56,851 bases of DNA from Planctomycetota bacterium (lineage in GTDB: Bacteria > Planctomycetota > Planctomycetia > Gemmatales > Gemmataceae), in contig JACPPF010000094.1 of assembly GCA_016191165.1 (NCBI GenBank), positions 1 to 56,851 on the forward strand, in the 5' to 3' direction. Shown here one piece after another: positions 23,039-32,025 of this stretch (its first letter is position 1; every line of letters begins with the position of its first letter). The translations under genes and the position numbers were made by a program. The notes under the pieces were generated by a model. It worked only from the letters and a program-made list of their open reading frames with translations, made no database searches and was not told the origin of the DNA.

Positions 23039-26000
23039 ATGAAACGCATCGTGATCGCCGCCCTTTTTTTTATGCCCCCACTCACCAGCGCCGAGGAGCC
23101 GATCCGCTTCGCGCGTTCGCCGGCGCTGTCGCCGGACGGAAAGACCGTTGCGTTCAGCTACCTGGGTGACTTGTGGACCGTCGATGCCAAGGGCGGTGTC
23201 GCCCGGCCGCTTACCCGACATGAGAAGCACGACTTCAATCCGGTTTACAGCCCCGATGGGCAGTGGCTCGCGTTTTCCTCGAATCGGCATGGGCAGTACG
23301 ATGTCTACCTGATGCCCGCGCGCGGCGGGCGACCCCGCCGGCTCACGTTCGACTCCGCGGACGATCACGTCACGGATTTCTCGCCCGATAGCAAGCACGT
23401 CCTGTTCATGTCGAACCGTGAGACCGACCTGCCGGGCCGGGCCGAGCTTTTCTCCGTGCCGGTGACGGGCGGTCGCGTGCGCCGCATCAGCGCCTTCGAG
23501 GGGCGCAACGGCGTCTACTCGCCCAAGGGCGATCAGATCGCCTACGTCCGCGGCCCGGGCTTTTGGTATCGCCGGGGTTACCGCGGGTCCACCAACAACG
23601 ACATCTGGCTGTCCAAATCCGACGGCACAAACAACCGGCGCATCACCACCCATAACGGGCAGGACGATTACCCGATGTGGGCCGCGGACGGCAAGACCCT
23701 CTACTACGTCAGCGATGTCGCCACCGGGCTTGCGAATCTCGTCAAGCAATCCATCGGCGGCAAGCCCGTCGCGATCACGCATCACAAGGACGAATTCGTT
23801 CGCCGCGCGCGCATCAGCGCCAATGGGGAGTTCATCGCATACGAATGCGGCTTCGATCTATGGATCCATTCCATTAAGGACGGCAAGAGCCGCAAACTCG
23901 CGATCGAGGTCCACGCCGACTATCAGGTGAACCCGGAAACGATCCAGACCTTCACGACCGGCGCGACCGAGTTTGCCTGGTCGCCCGATGAAAAGCATGT
24001 CGCGTTCGTCGTTCATGGCGAGATTTTCCTGACCACGCGCGCGGGTGGCGTTACGAAACGCCTCACGCATTCCCCGGCCTTCGATCACGGCCTGGCCTGG
24101 TCGCCCGATGGCAAGAGGCTGCTGTTCGTGTCCGACCGCAACGGGCACCAGGACATTTATTCGCTCGAGGCGAACGATCCGGACCATCCCGATTTCGTGC
24201 GCGCCCATCGCTATCAGGTCAAGCAGCTCACGGACACGCCGCAAAAGGAAATCGGCGTCAGCTTTTCACCCGACGGCAAGCGCGTGGCGTTCGTGCGGGC
24301 CGGCAAACTTGTCACAATGGACCCGGACGGCAAAAACGAGAAAGTCCTGGTCGGCCAGGGACAGGTCTTCGACTACGAATGGTCGCCCGACAGCCGATGG
24401 GTCTGCTATGCGCGGGCCGACGCATCGTTTGCCAGCGAATTGTACATCATTCCTTCAAGCGGTGCGACGGCGCAGGATCCGGCCCGCAACATCACGCGTT
24501 TCGCCACCTACAACGGCGGCGTCACCTGGAGCCGGCTGGGCAACAAGCTCGCGTTCATCAGCTTGCGCAAGGGCATCGGCTTCACCGCTCACGTCCTCTC
24601 CCTGCAAAAACCCGCGGCGCGCGGCGTGTTCGCAGGCAACGCGATCGACTGGGACAATATCCACCTCCGCGTCAAGCAGCCTGCCGGGCTACTCCTCACC
24701 AAAGAATGCTCCATCTCGTCCGATGGCAACAAGATCGCCTTTCGTGGGCCGTCTGACCTCGGCGAGGATCTCTGGGTTGCCAACGCCAACGGCGGATCGG
24801 TGACGCGCATCACCAACGAAAACCTGCAGCCCACGCAGATTCAATGGTCACGGTTTTTTCCCGGGCAGATCTACTTCCGCGACGGCAAGGGGAATTGCCG
24901 GGCGGTGATGATTGGCGGGACCGGCGTCATCGGACCCAACATCGTCCCTTTCAACGCCCGCATGGCGATTCGCCAGGACGAACTGTTCCTGGAAATGTTT
25001 GAACAGAGCTGGCGGGCCCTGAATGAGGAGTTTTACGATGCGAAGTTTCACGGAGCCGACTGGAAAGCCATTCGCACAAAGTACCGCCCGATCGTTCGTC
25101 ACTGCGTTCTGAAAGAGGACCTGTATACGCTTATCAGCCTGATGCTGGGCGAGTTGAATGCGTCGCACCTGGGCATCTCGGGGAAGCTGGGCAGTCCGGA
25201 TCAGCAAACCGCCGACCTGGGTTTGCTCTTCGATCCCACCCATCGCGGCCTCGATCTGAAAATCGCCGAGATTCTCAAGGGAGGCCCGGCCGACCAGCGC
25301 GGCGTCAACCTGCGCGCGGGCGATCGCGTCGTTGCCATTGACGGTTTCGCCCTGACGCCCAAGACCAACGTGTCGAGACTTCTCAACGACAAGGTCGGCG
25401 AGGTGGTCACCCTGCTCGTCACCAATGCCGAGGGGGGCGCCCAGCGCCGCGTCGAGATACGGGGCGAGAGCCGGGCCAAGCTCAACGAGTTCATGTACGA
25501 GCGCTGGGTCGCGCGGAACGCGAAACGGGTGGCGGATTTGTCGGGCGGGAAACTGGGCTATATCCACATTCCCAACATGCAGGAGCCCGGACTGGAGCGT
25601 TTCGTCCGCGCGCTGTATTCGGATAACTTCGACAAGGAGGGCATCGTCCTCGACGTCCGCTACAACGGCGGCGGGTTCACGCACGACCAGGTGCTCAACT
25701 ACCTCGTCGGCAAGGAGCACACGATCTTCACGCATCGCGATGGCTCGTCCGGCCTGGTGCTGCGCTCGTTCGACCGCAAATGGCACAAGCCGCTCGTGCT
25801 GCTCATCAACAACCGCTCCTATTCCGATGCCGAGATCTTCCCGCACGCGTTTCGCACGCTGGGCCTGGGCAAGTTGGTCGGTGAGCCGACGGGCGGGTTC
25901 GTGATCGGTACGCGCAACATCAAGCTCATCGACGGCTCGACGTTTCGCACGCCGCGCATCGGCGTCCACACCCTGAAAGGCGTCAACATGGAAAAAGAGG

Positions 26001-26158
26001 GCGTGCGCCCAGACATTCTCGTTGAGCCGCACCCTGATGATTTGGCGCGCGGTATCGACGTTCAACTTCAGCGTGCAGTCGAAGTGCTTGACCGCGACGT
26101 GACGGCGTGGAAAAAAACACGCATGCCCGCGAGCGGTGGGAGCGCGACCAGTCCGTGA
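23039..26158 (+). CDS. Tricorn-like protease (S41 family, PDZ)
   Basis: 1039 residues from ATG 23039; the frame is open further upstream but only through repeat sequence. A signal peptide (MKRIVIAALFFMPPLTSAEE) is followed by two beta-propellers (about residues 25-330 and 330-640) with many WSPDGK/FSPDGKRVAF blades. After these come a helical segment, a PDZ domain (about 740-830, GLDLKIAEILKGGPADQRGV) and the S41 catalytic core. In the tricorn scheme the Ser-His pair is in NASHLGISG and the nucleophile in NNRSYSDAEIFPHAF, followed by GEPTGG; all are present. Archaeal tricorn is cytoplasmic; the signal peptide suggests this one acts in the periplasm on peptides. Confidence 0.93.
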   Translation: MKRIVIAALFFMPPLTSAEEPIRFARSPALSPDGKTVAFSYLGDLWTVDAKGGVARPLTRHEKHDFNPVYSPDGQWLAFSSNRHGQYDVYLMPARGGRPRRLTFDSADDHVTDFSPDSKHVLFMSNRETDLPGRAELFSVPVTGGRVRRISAFEGRNGVYSPKGDQIAYVRGPGFWYRRGYRGSTNNDIWLSKSDGTNNRRITTHNGQDDYPMWAADGKTLYYVSDVATGLANLVKQSIGGKPVAITHHKDEFVRRARISANGEFIAYECGFDLWIHSIKDGKSRKLAIEVHADYQVNPETIQTFTTGATEFAWSPDEKHVAFVVHGEIFLTTRAGGVTKRLTHSPAFDHGLAWSPDGKRLLFVSDRNGHQDIYSLEANDPDHPDFVRAHRYQVKQLTDTPQKEIGVSFSPDGKRVAFVRAGKLVTMDPDGKNEKVLVGQGQVFDYEWSPDSRWVCYARADASFASELYIIPSSGATAQDPARNITRFATYNGGVTWSRLGNKLAFISLRKGIGFTAHVLSLQKPAARGVFAGNAIDWDNIHLRVKQPAGLLLTKECSISSDGNKIAFRGPSDLGEDLWVANANGGSVTRITNENLQPTQIQWSRFFPGQIYFRDGKGNCRAVMIGGTGVIGPNIVPFNARMAIRQDELFLEMFEQSWRALNEEFYDAKFHGADWKAIRTKYRPIVRHCVLKEDLYTLISLMLGELNASHLGISGKLGSPDQQTADLGLLFDPTHRGLDLKIAEILKGGPADQRGVNLRAGDRVVAIDGFALTPKTNVSRLLNDKVGEVVTLLVTNAEGGAQRRVEIRGESRAKLNEFMYERWVARNAKRVADLSGGKLGYIHIPNMQEPGLERFVRALYSDNFDKEGIVLDVRYNGGGFTHDQVLNYLVGKEHTIFTHRDGSSGLVLRSFDRKWHKPLVLLINNRSYSDAEIFPHAFRTLGLGKLVGEPTGGFVIGTRNIKLIDGSTFRTPRIGVHTLKGVNMEKEGVRPDILVEPHPDDLARGIDVQLQRAVEVLDRDVTAWKKTRMPASGGSATSP

Positions 26159-26160
26159 AT

Positions 26161-26212
26161 TAGCCGCTTGCGGCTTAGCGTTCGCGCGGCGCCGTGCGAA
26201 CGCTCCGCCGCA
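26161..26212. repeat. Type B palindrome
   Basis: TAGCCGCTTGCGGC followed by TTAGCGTTCGCGCGGCGCCG...GCGAACGCT, two linked hairpins starting 3 bp after the tricorn-like stop codon. Confidence 0.8.
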
Positions 26213-26319
26213 ACCGTCATGGGGCTTGTATCCCCTTTTCATTTTCCTACAACGTATGCAGGTCGGTGACGGAACACCTGGTTGCTGATTCATCCCCCCA
26301 TTTCATAGGTGTCATCGTG

Positions 26320-27018
26320 GTGCAGCCACTGATTTTGCAATATTACCAATTACTTCCAGAACACCGACACGAGGACGAGCCTTCAGACTGGTCGAGACAA
26401 TATCGAAAAACGCTTTTGAAATACAAACGGGCCGTCGAGGCCCGTTACCTGGAATCCACGCTCGAACGACTCTTGAGCGCCGAGGACGCGGAGGTTCGCC
26501 AGGCGTCGATTCTGGCGCTCGGCTTGACGGGGACCATGAAGGTTAACCCGTCCCTCGCCAAATGCCTGCGCGACGACGACCCGGTCGCCCGCCAGCTGGC
26601 GGCGGAAGCGCTGTGGTCGCTGTGGCAGCGCAGTGACACGCCGGAAAATAATCACGAACTCCAGCGGCTCGCGCAGCTGGTCGTCGCCGAGGCCAATGCC
26701 GAGGAAATTTTCGCGGGCTTCGATGCCCTGATCCGCAAGGCCCCGCGTTTTGCCGAGGCTTACAACCAGCGGGCCATTTTCTACTACCATCGCGGCGAAT
26801 ACGCTCGTGCGGTTGCCGACTGCGAGAAAGCGTTACGGCTCAACCCGTGTCATTTCGGCGCCGCCAGCGGCATGGGGCAATGCTTCATGAAGCAGAAGAA
26901 ACTCCGAGCTGCCTTGCGAGTTTATCGCCGGGCCAACCGCATCAATCCCAACCTCGAGACCGTGCGCGAGGCGATCCAGTCGCTGGAGCGCATGCTGGGC
27001 GAGGAGGGCAAGCGCTGA
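26320..27018 (+). CDS. HEAT/TPR repeat protein
   Basis: About 232 residues from the GTG at 26320 (QPLILQYYQLLPEHRHEDEP); GTG 26317 is equally possible, and the open frame to 26194 adds unlikely sequence. Residues about 45-110 form HEAT-like helices (EDAEVRQASILALGLTG, DDDPVARQLAAEALWSLW). The C-terminal half contains two or three TPR units (AEAYNQRAIFYYHRGEYARA, AASGMGQCFMKQKKLRAALR). There is no signal peptide or catalytic motif, so it is probably a cytoplasmic protein-binding scaffold. No partner can be named. It lies between the tricorn-like and methyltransferase genes on the same strand. Confidence 0.75.
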   Translation: MQPLILQYYQLLPEHRHEDEPSDWSRQYRKTLLKYKRAVEARYLESTLERLLSAEDAEVRQASILALGLTGTMKVNPSLAKCLRDDDPVARQLAAEALWSLWQRSDTPENNHELQRLAQLVVAEANAEEIFAGFDALIRKAPRFAEAYNQRAIFYYHRGEYARAVADCEKALRLNPCHFGAASGMGQCFMKQKKLRAALRVYRRANRINPNLETVREAIQSLERMLGEEGKR

Positions 27019-27245
27019 GCCTGCCGTTTTCGACCCGCTTTCCTTTCACCAACCCCGAGTGCCAGCGCGGTGAGCGCGGTATGATTTACGACTGCGGCGC
27101 CGACATCCCGCCAACCCGTCGTTTGCGCTCGGGGCTGGTCAAGCAAATTGGCCTTGATTCTTTCGCGCAAAAAAACTAAGTGCCACGTTGCAAACCAACC
27201 AGAACAGGACGTTCGAACGCAGTGCGTGAATGGAGACCCAGGCAC

Positions 27246-28142
27246 ATGGCGGAGTCTTTTCCTTTCAAGGTGCGGATTTGGGAGAACCCGGGCTTGGCGC
27301 TTCAGTCAATCTTCGGCCGACCCGAGGTGGACAGTCCCGAAGCAAGGCCTGAACACCTGCAAGGGCCGCACAACCCGCGCGAGTTTGCCCAGAGGCTCTA
27401 CTCGCTCGAAGCCCTTCAGCCCGCGCCGGTACGCCAGACCAAGACAGACGAACCGGAGCCGTATTCGTTGCAGTGGTTCCTCGACATCGAAAACGAACGG
27501 CATTCCAAGCACGGCAAATGGATTCCCAAGCTGCTCGAGTTTGCCAAACACTCCGGCGAAAAATTGTTAGGTGTCGGCCATGGCCTGGGTACCGACTGGG
27601 TGCAATATGCCCAAAACGGCGCCGGCGTGATCGTCTGCACGCCGGTGCCAGCGCAACTCGAACTGGTGCGGCGCAACTTCGAGCTGCGCGGCCTTCGCGG
27701 TCAGTTCATCCAGGCCGAGCCCACCGGCTTGCCCCTGGAAGCTGGCAGCATCGATGTGGTCTGCATCAGCAGCTTGCACCACGGCATTGACCATCCCGAA
27801 CAGGTCATCGAGGAGGTGCATCGCGTTCTGAAGCCTGGCGGGAAGGTGCTCGCTGTCACTCCGGCCTACTACGACGTGGATTACTGGGTTCGCACGCTCT
27901 TCTTCTGGAATCGCTGGGTCCGCCCCCATCGGGGCAAGAACCCGCTGCGCTGCAAACGACGCTATTCCGGAGTCCAACTACGCCAGATGTTCGCGCGCTT
28001 CATCGACGTTCGCGTGCGCAAACGTCAACTGCGCCGCTCCGAGGTGCCGCATGTGGCCAAGTGGATTCCCGTGCCGATCCTGGCGCGTCTGATGGGGCGG
28101 GTATTGGTGATGAAGGGATTCAAACCGGTGAAGGAAGGGTGA
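27246..28142 (+). CDS. Class I SAM-dependent methyltransferase
   Basis: 298 residues from ATG 27246. An N-terminal region of about 100 residues (FPFKVRIWENPGLALQ...SLQWFLDIENERHSKHGKWIP) precedes a methyltransferase Rossmann fold. Motif I is LLGVGHGLGTDWVQYA, the acidic strand after it is unusual (IVCTPVP), then IDVVCISSLHHGIDHP and the post-motif HRVLKPGGKVLAVTP, which is typical of UbiE/Methyltransf_11 enzymes. Motif I is off the usual GxGxG and the acidic residue that binds the SAM ribose is not obvious, so activity needs proof. A basic C-terminal region (RVRKRQLRRSEVP) follows. Substrate unknown. Confidence 0.82.
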   Translation: MAESFPFKVRIWENPGLALQSIFGRPEVDSPEARPEHLQGPHNPREFAQRLYSLEALQPAPVRQTKTDEPEPYSLQWFLDIENERHSKHGKWIPKLLEFAKHSGEKLLGVGHGLGTDWVQYAQNGAGVIVCTPVPAQLELVRRNFELRGLRGQFIQAEPTGLPLEAGSIDVVCISSLHHGIDHPEQVIEEVHRVLKPGGKVLAVTPAYYDVDYWVRTLFFWNRWVRPHRGKNPLRCKRRYSGVQLRQMFARFIDVRVRKRQLRRSEVPHVAKWIPVPILARLMGRVLVMKGFKPVKEG

Positions 28143-28161
28143 AGAAGTGCGCAAGGAAAAA

Positions 28162-28229
28162 AATCGAGGTAGCGACTCCCAGCGCGAGGCGGTAACCCAA
28201 CGCGAGTACCACCCAGTCACTACCTCGAT
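28162..28229. repeat. Imperfect inverted repeat downstream of the methyltransferase gene
   Basis: ATCGAGGTAGCGACT pairs with AGTCACTACCTCGAT (one mismatch) across about 37 bp. No other copy is seen in the window. It could be a terminator-like or regulatory hairpin. Confidence 0.6.
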
Positions 28230-28399
28230 ACTGTCGTGAGCGAAACTCACGACAAGCTAATATTGCCTCTCTTCGCCAAAACTCAAATCTTGCCTGCATT
28301 CTTTCTTTGGAAAAAACCCAACTTGGCGGGTGATTGTGCCGAGCGGCGCGATTGTAACGATTATTCCGGTTCAACCGGTGTATTGGGTAACAGCCGCGA

Positions 28400-28482
28400 A
28401 CTGACGAGCCGGGCGCATGAGCGACCAGCGAAGCAAGCACGGGAGGCACTTCGTTTCTCCGGTCGCTGACGCTCCGGGCTTG
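28400..28482. repeat. Type C palindrome, diverged
   Basis: GAGCCGGGCGCATGAGCGAC...GTCGCTGACGCTCCGGGC arms, related to the GAGCCTGAGCGCCAGCGAAG type found at 43529 and 46414. Confidence 0.55.
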
Positions 28483-28552
28483 CCAACTACGAACGAGGCC
28501 GGAAAATCGGGCCTGGTTCACATCCGTCGATCCTAGGGGGAACAAACAATCC

Positions 28553-28629
28553 GCGAGCCGCCGGGCTTGTCCCGGCGGTGAACCAAGACGGATGGGGATT
28601 CACCGCCGGGACAAGCCCGGCGGCTCGCA
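28553..28629. repeat. Type G palindrome
   Basis: GAGCCGCCGGGCTTGTCCCG...GGTGAA against TTCACCGCCGGGACAAGCCC...GGCTC: perfect arms of about 26 bp around AGACGGATGGGG-like centre. Only copy of this type seen here. Confidence 0.85.
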
Positions 28630-28790
28630 GTGACCTTCCCTTGAACCAGCCCGAAAATCGAACACCGCTTTGCACTTTTTCAACGCCAGCCGCCTTGTTA
28701 TACTTCGCGCGATTCGAGCCGCGTGGAGCCCGGTCGTGAGGCGTGGTAAAATGCGATTGACAAAGCGCTCGATTCGAGGATTCTCGCAGG

Positions 28791-29618
28791 ATGGAATGGC
28801 TGGTCGAGATCGGGGACCTCTGCCTGCAAACGCTGGGCTGGCTAGTTGGCCTGGCAATTGTGTTTGCGATCCTTGCGCGCTTCATGCCGTGCAATCGCGG
28901 CATGTACTGGTGGACCGATCCGCGTGGGGCGGTGACCGACTTGCTCTACTGGTTCGTCATGCCGCTCCTGCTGCGCGTGTGCCGCACGGTGGTGTTGGGA
29001 GTCGCCCTGGCCATCCTGTTCGGCGGCGAGCCGCCCGGGTTTCGCGAGTTGACGGCGTTGCCCCTCTGGGTGCAGTGCATTCTCGTGCTGCTGATTCAGG
29101 ACGTGTACCTCTACTGGATGCACCGCCTGTTTCATTCGCACTGGCTGTGGGCCTTTCATGCGGTTCACCATTCGTCGCGCGTCCTGGACTGGGTGTCGGC
29201 CGCGCGGTTTCACCTGGTGAACAACCTGCTGTCGTTCGTCGTGGCGGATGTCGGCGTCATGTTGCTGGGCTTCTCGCCGGAGTCGGTGATCGTGATGACG
29301 CCGTTCAACCTGATCTACTCCGCGATGGTGCACGCGAACCTGAACTGGACATTCGGGCCGCTGCGATTTGTCTTCGCGAGCCCAGTGTTTCATCGCTGGC
29401 ATCACGCGGTGGAGGAAAAAGGCATGAACCGGAATTTCGCGCCGACGTTTCCGATCCTGGACGTGATTTTCGGAACCTTCCATATGCCGGCCGGTGAGTT
29501 GCCTCACGATTTCGGCAATGGGGAGCGCGATTACCCCGAGGACTTCGTCAGCCAATTTTTCCAGCCGTTTCTGGGCCGACCCGAACCGGAGTCGCCCCCG
29601 GAGTCGAATGAAGTTTAG
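28791..29618 (+). CDS. Sterol desaturase / fatty acid hydroxylase family protein
   Basis: 275 residues, an integral membrane di-iron enzyme. All histidine clusters are present: HRLFH (111-115), HAVHH (123-127) and HRWHH (201-205), with HANLN between the last two. There are about four hydrophobic segments. Family members hydroxylate or desaturate sterols, carotenoids, sphingoid or fatty acyl chains using O2. The planctomycete Gemmata is known to make sterols, which makes a lipid substrate plausible but unproven here. TAG 29616-29618 belongs to a TTTAGCCGTTCGC sequence resembling the type B edge. A TPR gene follows 50 bp later. Confidence 0.9.
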   Translation: MEWLVEIGDLCLQTLGWLVGLAIVFAILARFMPCNRGMYWWTDPRGAVTDLLYWFVMPLLLRVCRTVVLGVALAILFGGEPPGFRELTALPLWVQCILVLLIQDVYLYWMHRLFHSHWLWAFHAVHHSSRVLDWVSAARFHLVNNLLSFVVADVGVMLLGFSPESVIVMTPFNLIYSAMVHANLNWTFGPLRFVFASPVFHRWHHAVEEKGMNRNFAPTFPILDVIFGTFHMPAGELPHDFGNGERDYPEDFVSQFFQPFLGRPEPESPPESNEV

Positions 29619-29668
29619 CCGTTCGCATCGGGCGAGCGCGATTGACAAGAAAATGCGAAGGAGCGCAA

Positions 29669-30640
29669 ATGTCCACGTCAACGCAAACGGTTCCCACGCT
29701 GGATACCGTCACGCCGAAACGAGGTCGCGGCTGGGGTCGAGACATCACGATCGGTGTGGCTTTGCTCGCCGTCGTGGTGATTGGCGTCCTCTGGGGCCAA
29801 CACCTCCGCGGCCGCAATCGGCGCGACCAGCGCGCGGAAAAGTACGTGCAAGAGAAGCAGTACGATCGGGCAATCGAGGAATATACCGAATCGATTCGTC
29901 ACGACCCCAAAAGCGCGCTGACTTTCGCCAACCGCGCCTCGGCTCACTTCCGCAAGGGGGATTTCGATCAGGCGATTGCCGACTGCGACCGGGCGCTGGA
30001 CCTGGATCCCAATCTAGCGATTGCGTATGTGAATCGCGGCGGCGCGTACCTGAACCGCAACGATTTCGAAAAAGCGCTGGCCGACTCGACACGGGCGATC
30101 GAGTTGAATCCAAATCTGGCCCAGGCCTACGCCAACCGCGGCGGGGCCTACTTCAAGAAAGGGGACTTCGATCGGGCCGTTGCCGATTGCTCTCAGGCAG
30201 TGAAGCTCGATCCCGAGTTGGCGGTCGCCTGGTTTTGCCGGGCGGCGGCCCATTTTCGCAAGAACATGCTCAAGGAGGCCCAGGCCGACTATACCGAGGC
30301 CATTCGCTGCGATCCAGGCTTGGCGGACGCTTACGTCAACCGGGCCGTGCTATGGTTGGGCAGGGGCGATACGAAGAAAGCATTGCACGATCTTAACCAG
30401 GCAATCGAGTTGAATCCCAGGTTGGCCGAGGCGTTTGCGTATCGCGGGACGCTGGCCCTGAGTTTGGAAGACGGCAAACAAGCGATCAAGGATTGCACGC
30501 GCGCCATTCACCTCGATCCGCGTCTGGCGTCAGCGTACTGGACCCGAGCGATCGCGCATGCGCGGGCCGGAAAACGGGACCTCGCCGCCGCCGATCAAAA
30601 AAAAGCCATCGAGTTAAACCCGACGCTGGGCGAGCGCTGA
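29669..30640 (+). CDS. Membrane-anchored TPR protein
   Basis: 323 residues from ATG 29669 (AAGGAG 9 bases upstream); a TTG at 29642 is less likely. One transmembrane helix near the N-terminus (DITIGVALLAVVVIGVLWGQ) is followed by about eight consecutive TPR units covering almost all of the rest, with repeats such as AEKYVQEKQYDRAIEEYTES, ANRASAHFRKGDFDQAIADC and YANRGGAYFKKGDFDRAVAD. The repeats are unusually regular, which suggests recent internal duplication. Probably a periplasmic or cytoplasmic protein-protein scaffold. Partner unknown. It ends 9 bp before a type F hairpin. Confidence 0.88.
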   Translation: MSTSTQTVPTLDTVTPKRGRGWGRDITIGVALLAVVVIGVLWGQHLRGRNRRDQRAEKYVQEKQYDRAIEEYTESIRHDPKSALTFANRASAHFRKGDFDQAIADCDRALDLDPNLAIAYVNRGGAYLNRNDFEKALADSTRAIELNPNLAQAYANRGGAYFKKGDFDRAVADCSQAVKLDPELAVAWFCRAAAHFRKNMLKEAQADYTEAIRCDPGLADAYVNRAVLWLGRGDTKKALHDLNQAIELNPRLAEAFAYRGTLALSLEDGKQAIKDCTRAIHLDPRLASAYWTRAIAHARAGKRDLAAADQKKAIELNPTLGER

Positions 30641-30648
30641 CATGACTC

Positions 30649-30695
30649 CCCTCTCCCTCCGGGAGAGGGGTTGGGGGGTGAGGGTGAGGCAGCCG
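30649..30695. repeat. Type F palindromic element
   Basis: CCCCTCTCCCTCCGGGAGAG...GGGTGAGGG, the intergenic relative of the element found inside the acetyltransferase gene at 17347. Confidence 0.8.
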
Positions 30696-30776
30696 AGCGT
30701 GAATCGGCAACCGGCGACGCACTGGCCATCGCCCAACGCCCCGCATTCAATAACGGCCACACACCAAGGGGCCGCC

Positions 30777-31418
30777 ATGAATACGCTCGTTTTCGGATTC
30801 TTTGTCGTCGCCGGTTTTGCCGGCGACAAAACCACGACCATGCGCTGGGATTTCGAGGACGCCGCCGTCGGCAAGTTGCCCTCGGGCTGGGTCGCCGTGC
30901 GCGGCGGCAAGGGGGAAGGCAGCGTCTGGAAAGTGGTCGAAGACAAGACCGCCCCCCAAGGCGCGAAGGTGCTCGCGCAGGTCTTCGCGAAAGGCCCCAA
31001 TAGTCTCTTCAATCTCTGTATCGCCGACAAGCCCAGCGTTGCCGATCTCGATTTCACCATCTCCTTCAAGGCCGTGGCTGGCAAAAAGGATCAAGGCGGC
31101 GGCCCCGTCTGGCGCTATCAGGATTCTCAGAACTACTACATCGTCCGCATGAATCCTCTTGAGGACAACTTTCGCCTTTACAAGGTCGTCGCCGGCAAAC
31201 GCATCATGCTGGCCAGCGCCGATGTCACGCTGCCCTCCGGAAAATGGCACACCATCCGCGTCGTGCAGCGCGGCAATCGCATTCAATGTTACCTGGATGG
31301 TAAACTCCATTTCGACGTGAAGGACGACACGTTCAAAAAAGCAGGCAAGATCGGCCTGTGGACCAAGGCCGATGCCCAAACCTATTTCGACAACCTCGTC
31401 CTGCGTAAACCGGAATGA
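30777..31418 (+). CDS. Secreted laminin-G/DUF1080-like protein
   Basis: 213 residues from ATG 30777; the frame upstream is open only through the type F repeat. A short signal-like start (MNTLVFGFFVVAGFAGD) is followed by one jelly-roll domain: MRWDFEDAAVGKLPSGWVAV, VADLDFTISFKAVAGKKDQG, WRYQDSQNYYIVRMNPLEDN, WHTIRVVQRGNRIQCYLDGK and IGLWTKADAQTYFDNL. This is the concanavalin-like fold found in laminin-G, 3-keto-disaccharide hydrolase (DUF1080) and carbohydrate-binding proteins. Many such proteins are made by planctomycetes to bind or cut polysaccharides. No catalytic residues can be named, so it may only bind sugars. Confidence 0.8.
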   Translation: MNTLVFGFFVVAGFAGDKTTTMRWDFEDAAVGKLPSGWVAVRGGKGEGSVWKVVEDKTAPQGAKVLAQVFAKGPNSLFNLCIADKPSVADLDFTISFKAVAGKKDQGGGPVWRYQDSQNYYIVRMNPLEDNFRLYKVVAGKRIMLASADVTLPSGKWHTIRVVQRGNRIQCYLDGKLHFDVKDDTFKKAGKIGLWTKADAQTYFDNLVLRKPE

Positions 31419-31478
31419 GCCAGCCAGGCGCCACCTTGCACGTTTTTGAGGCAACGACGCTGGGAGCCCGCCCGATCC

Positions 31479-31943
31479 TCAGCGAATCGGCCGAGAAAGA
31501 TTCGGATTGTATGGCATGAAGCTGCGTTGATTGGGGATGTTGTAGAACGGGTACGCCATCAGGTATCCCGTGATATGCCCCGTTGGCGACATCTGCGATT
31601 CGCGCAAGCGCAGGTTGATCCATTCCTCCGCGCTCTGCGGTCCACCCGCCGGATACATCTGACTTGCACCCGCCCGGGACGGATCGAAACCCGAAAGCAT
31701 GTCTTGACCCAAAAAGATGGGCCGCATCAACTGGTTGCGGTATTCAATCTCCTTCAACACGCCGTTGTAATACGTGGACGCGGCCGTCCCGGGGTTCAGC
31801 AGGCTCAGGTACGGACTAAGATGAGGTCGAGAGTAGGGCGAATAAACCATCGGACTATTCGGAAAAGCCTGGGCCCGCGCTCTTGGGGCGCACACCAAAA
31901 ACAGAAGTGCGACAAGTGGAACGCAGAGAAAATACGCTCGCAT
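31479..31943 (-). CDS. Small secreted protein downstream of the Wza-like gene
   Basis: 154 residues with a clear signal peptide (MRAYFLCVPLVALLFLVCAP, cleavage near ARA-QA). The mature part is rich in Pro, Tyr, Ser and Asn (PNSPMVYSPYSRPHLSPYLS, NIPNQRSFMPYNPNLS) with no recognisable domain. I do not recognise a family. It follows the export lipoprotein gene on the same strand with 82 bp between them and has GAGGTG before its ATG, so it may be co-transcribed with polysaccharide export and act in the envelope. That role is inference from position. Confidence 0.7.
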   Translation of the reverse strand: MRAYFLCVPLVALLFLVCAPRARAQAFPNSPMVYSPYSRPHLSPYLSLLNPGTAASTYYNGVLKEIEYRNQLMRPIFLGQDMLSGFDPSRAGASQMYPAGGPQSAEEWINLRLRESQMSPTGHITGYLMAYPFYNIPNQRSFMPYNPNLSRPIR

Positions 31944-32025
31944 GGTTTCACCTCAGCAATCGTTCGGACGCGTGTTTTCAATCAACCGGCCGAATACGCG
32001 GCACGGCATGCTGACATGATTGAAT

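Larger units (their letters stand above)
28143..28790. other. Long gene-free interval with three inverted repeats
   Basis: 648 bp without a convincing gene; short open frames here show no family features. It holds an imperfect inverted repeat at 28162-28229, a diverged type C element at 28400-28482 and a type G palindrome at 28553-28629. The promoter of the sterol-desaturase-like gene should lie in the right part. Confidence 0.6.

Noticed and set aside
28236-28469. 77-codon open frame in the long intergenic region
   Set aside because: No ribosome-binding site, no recognisable features, and it runs through the diverged type C element.
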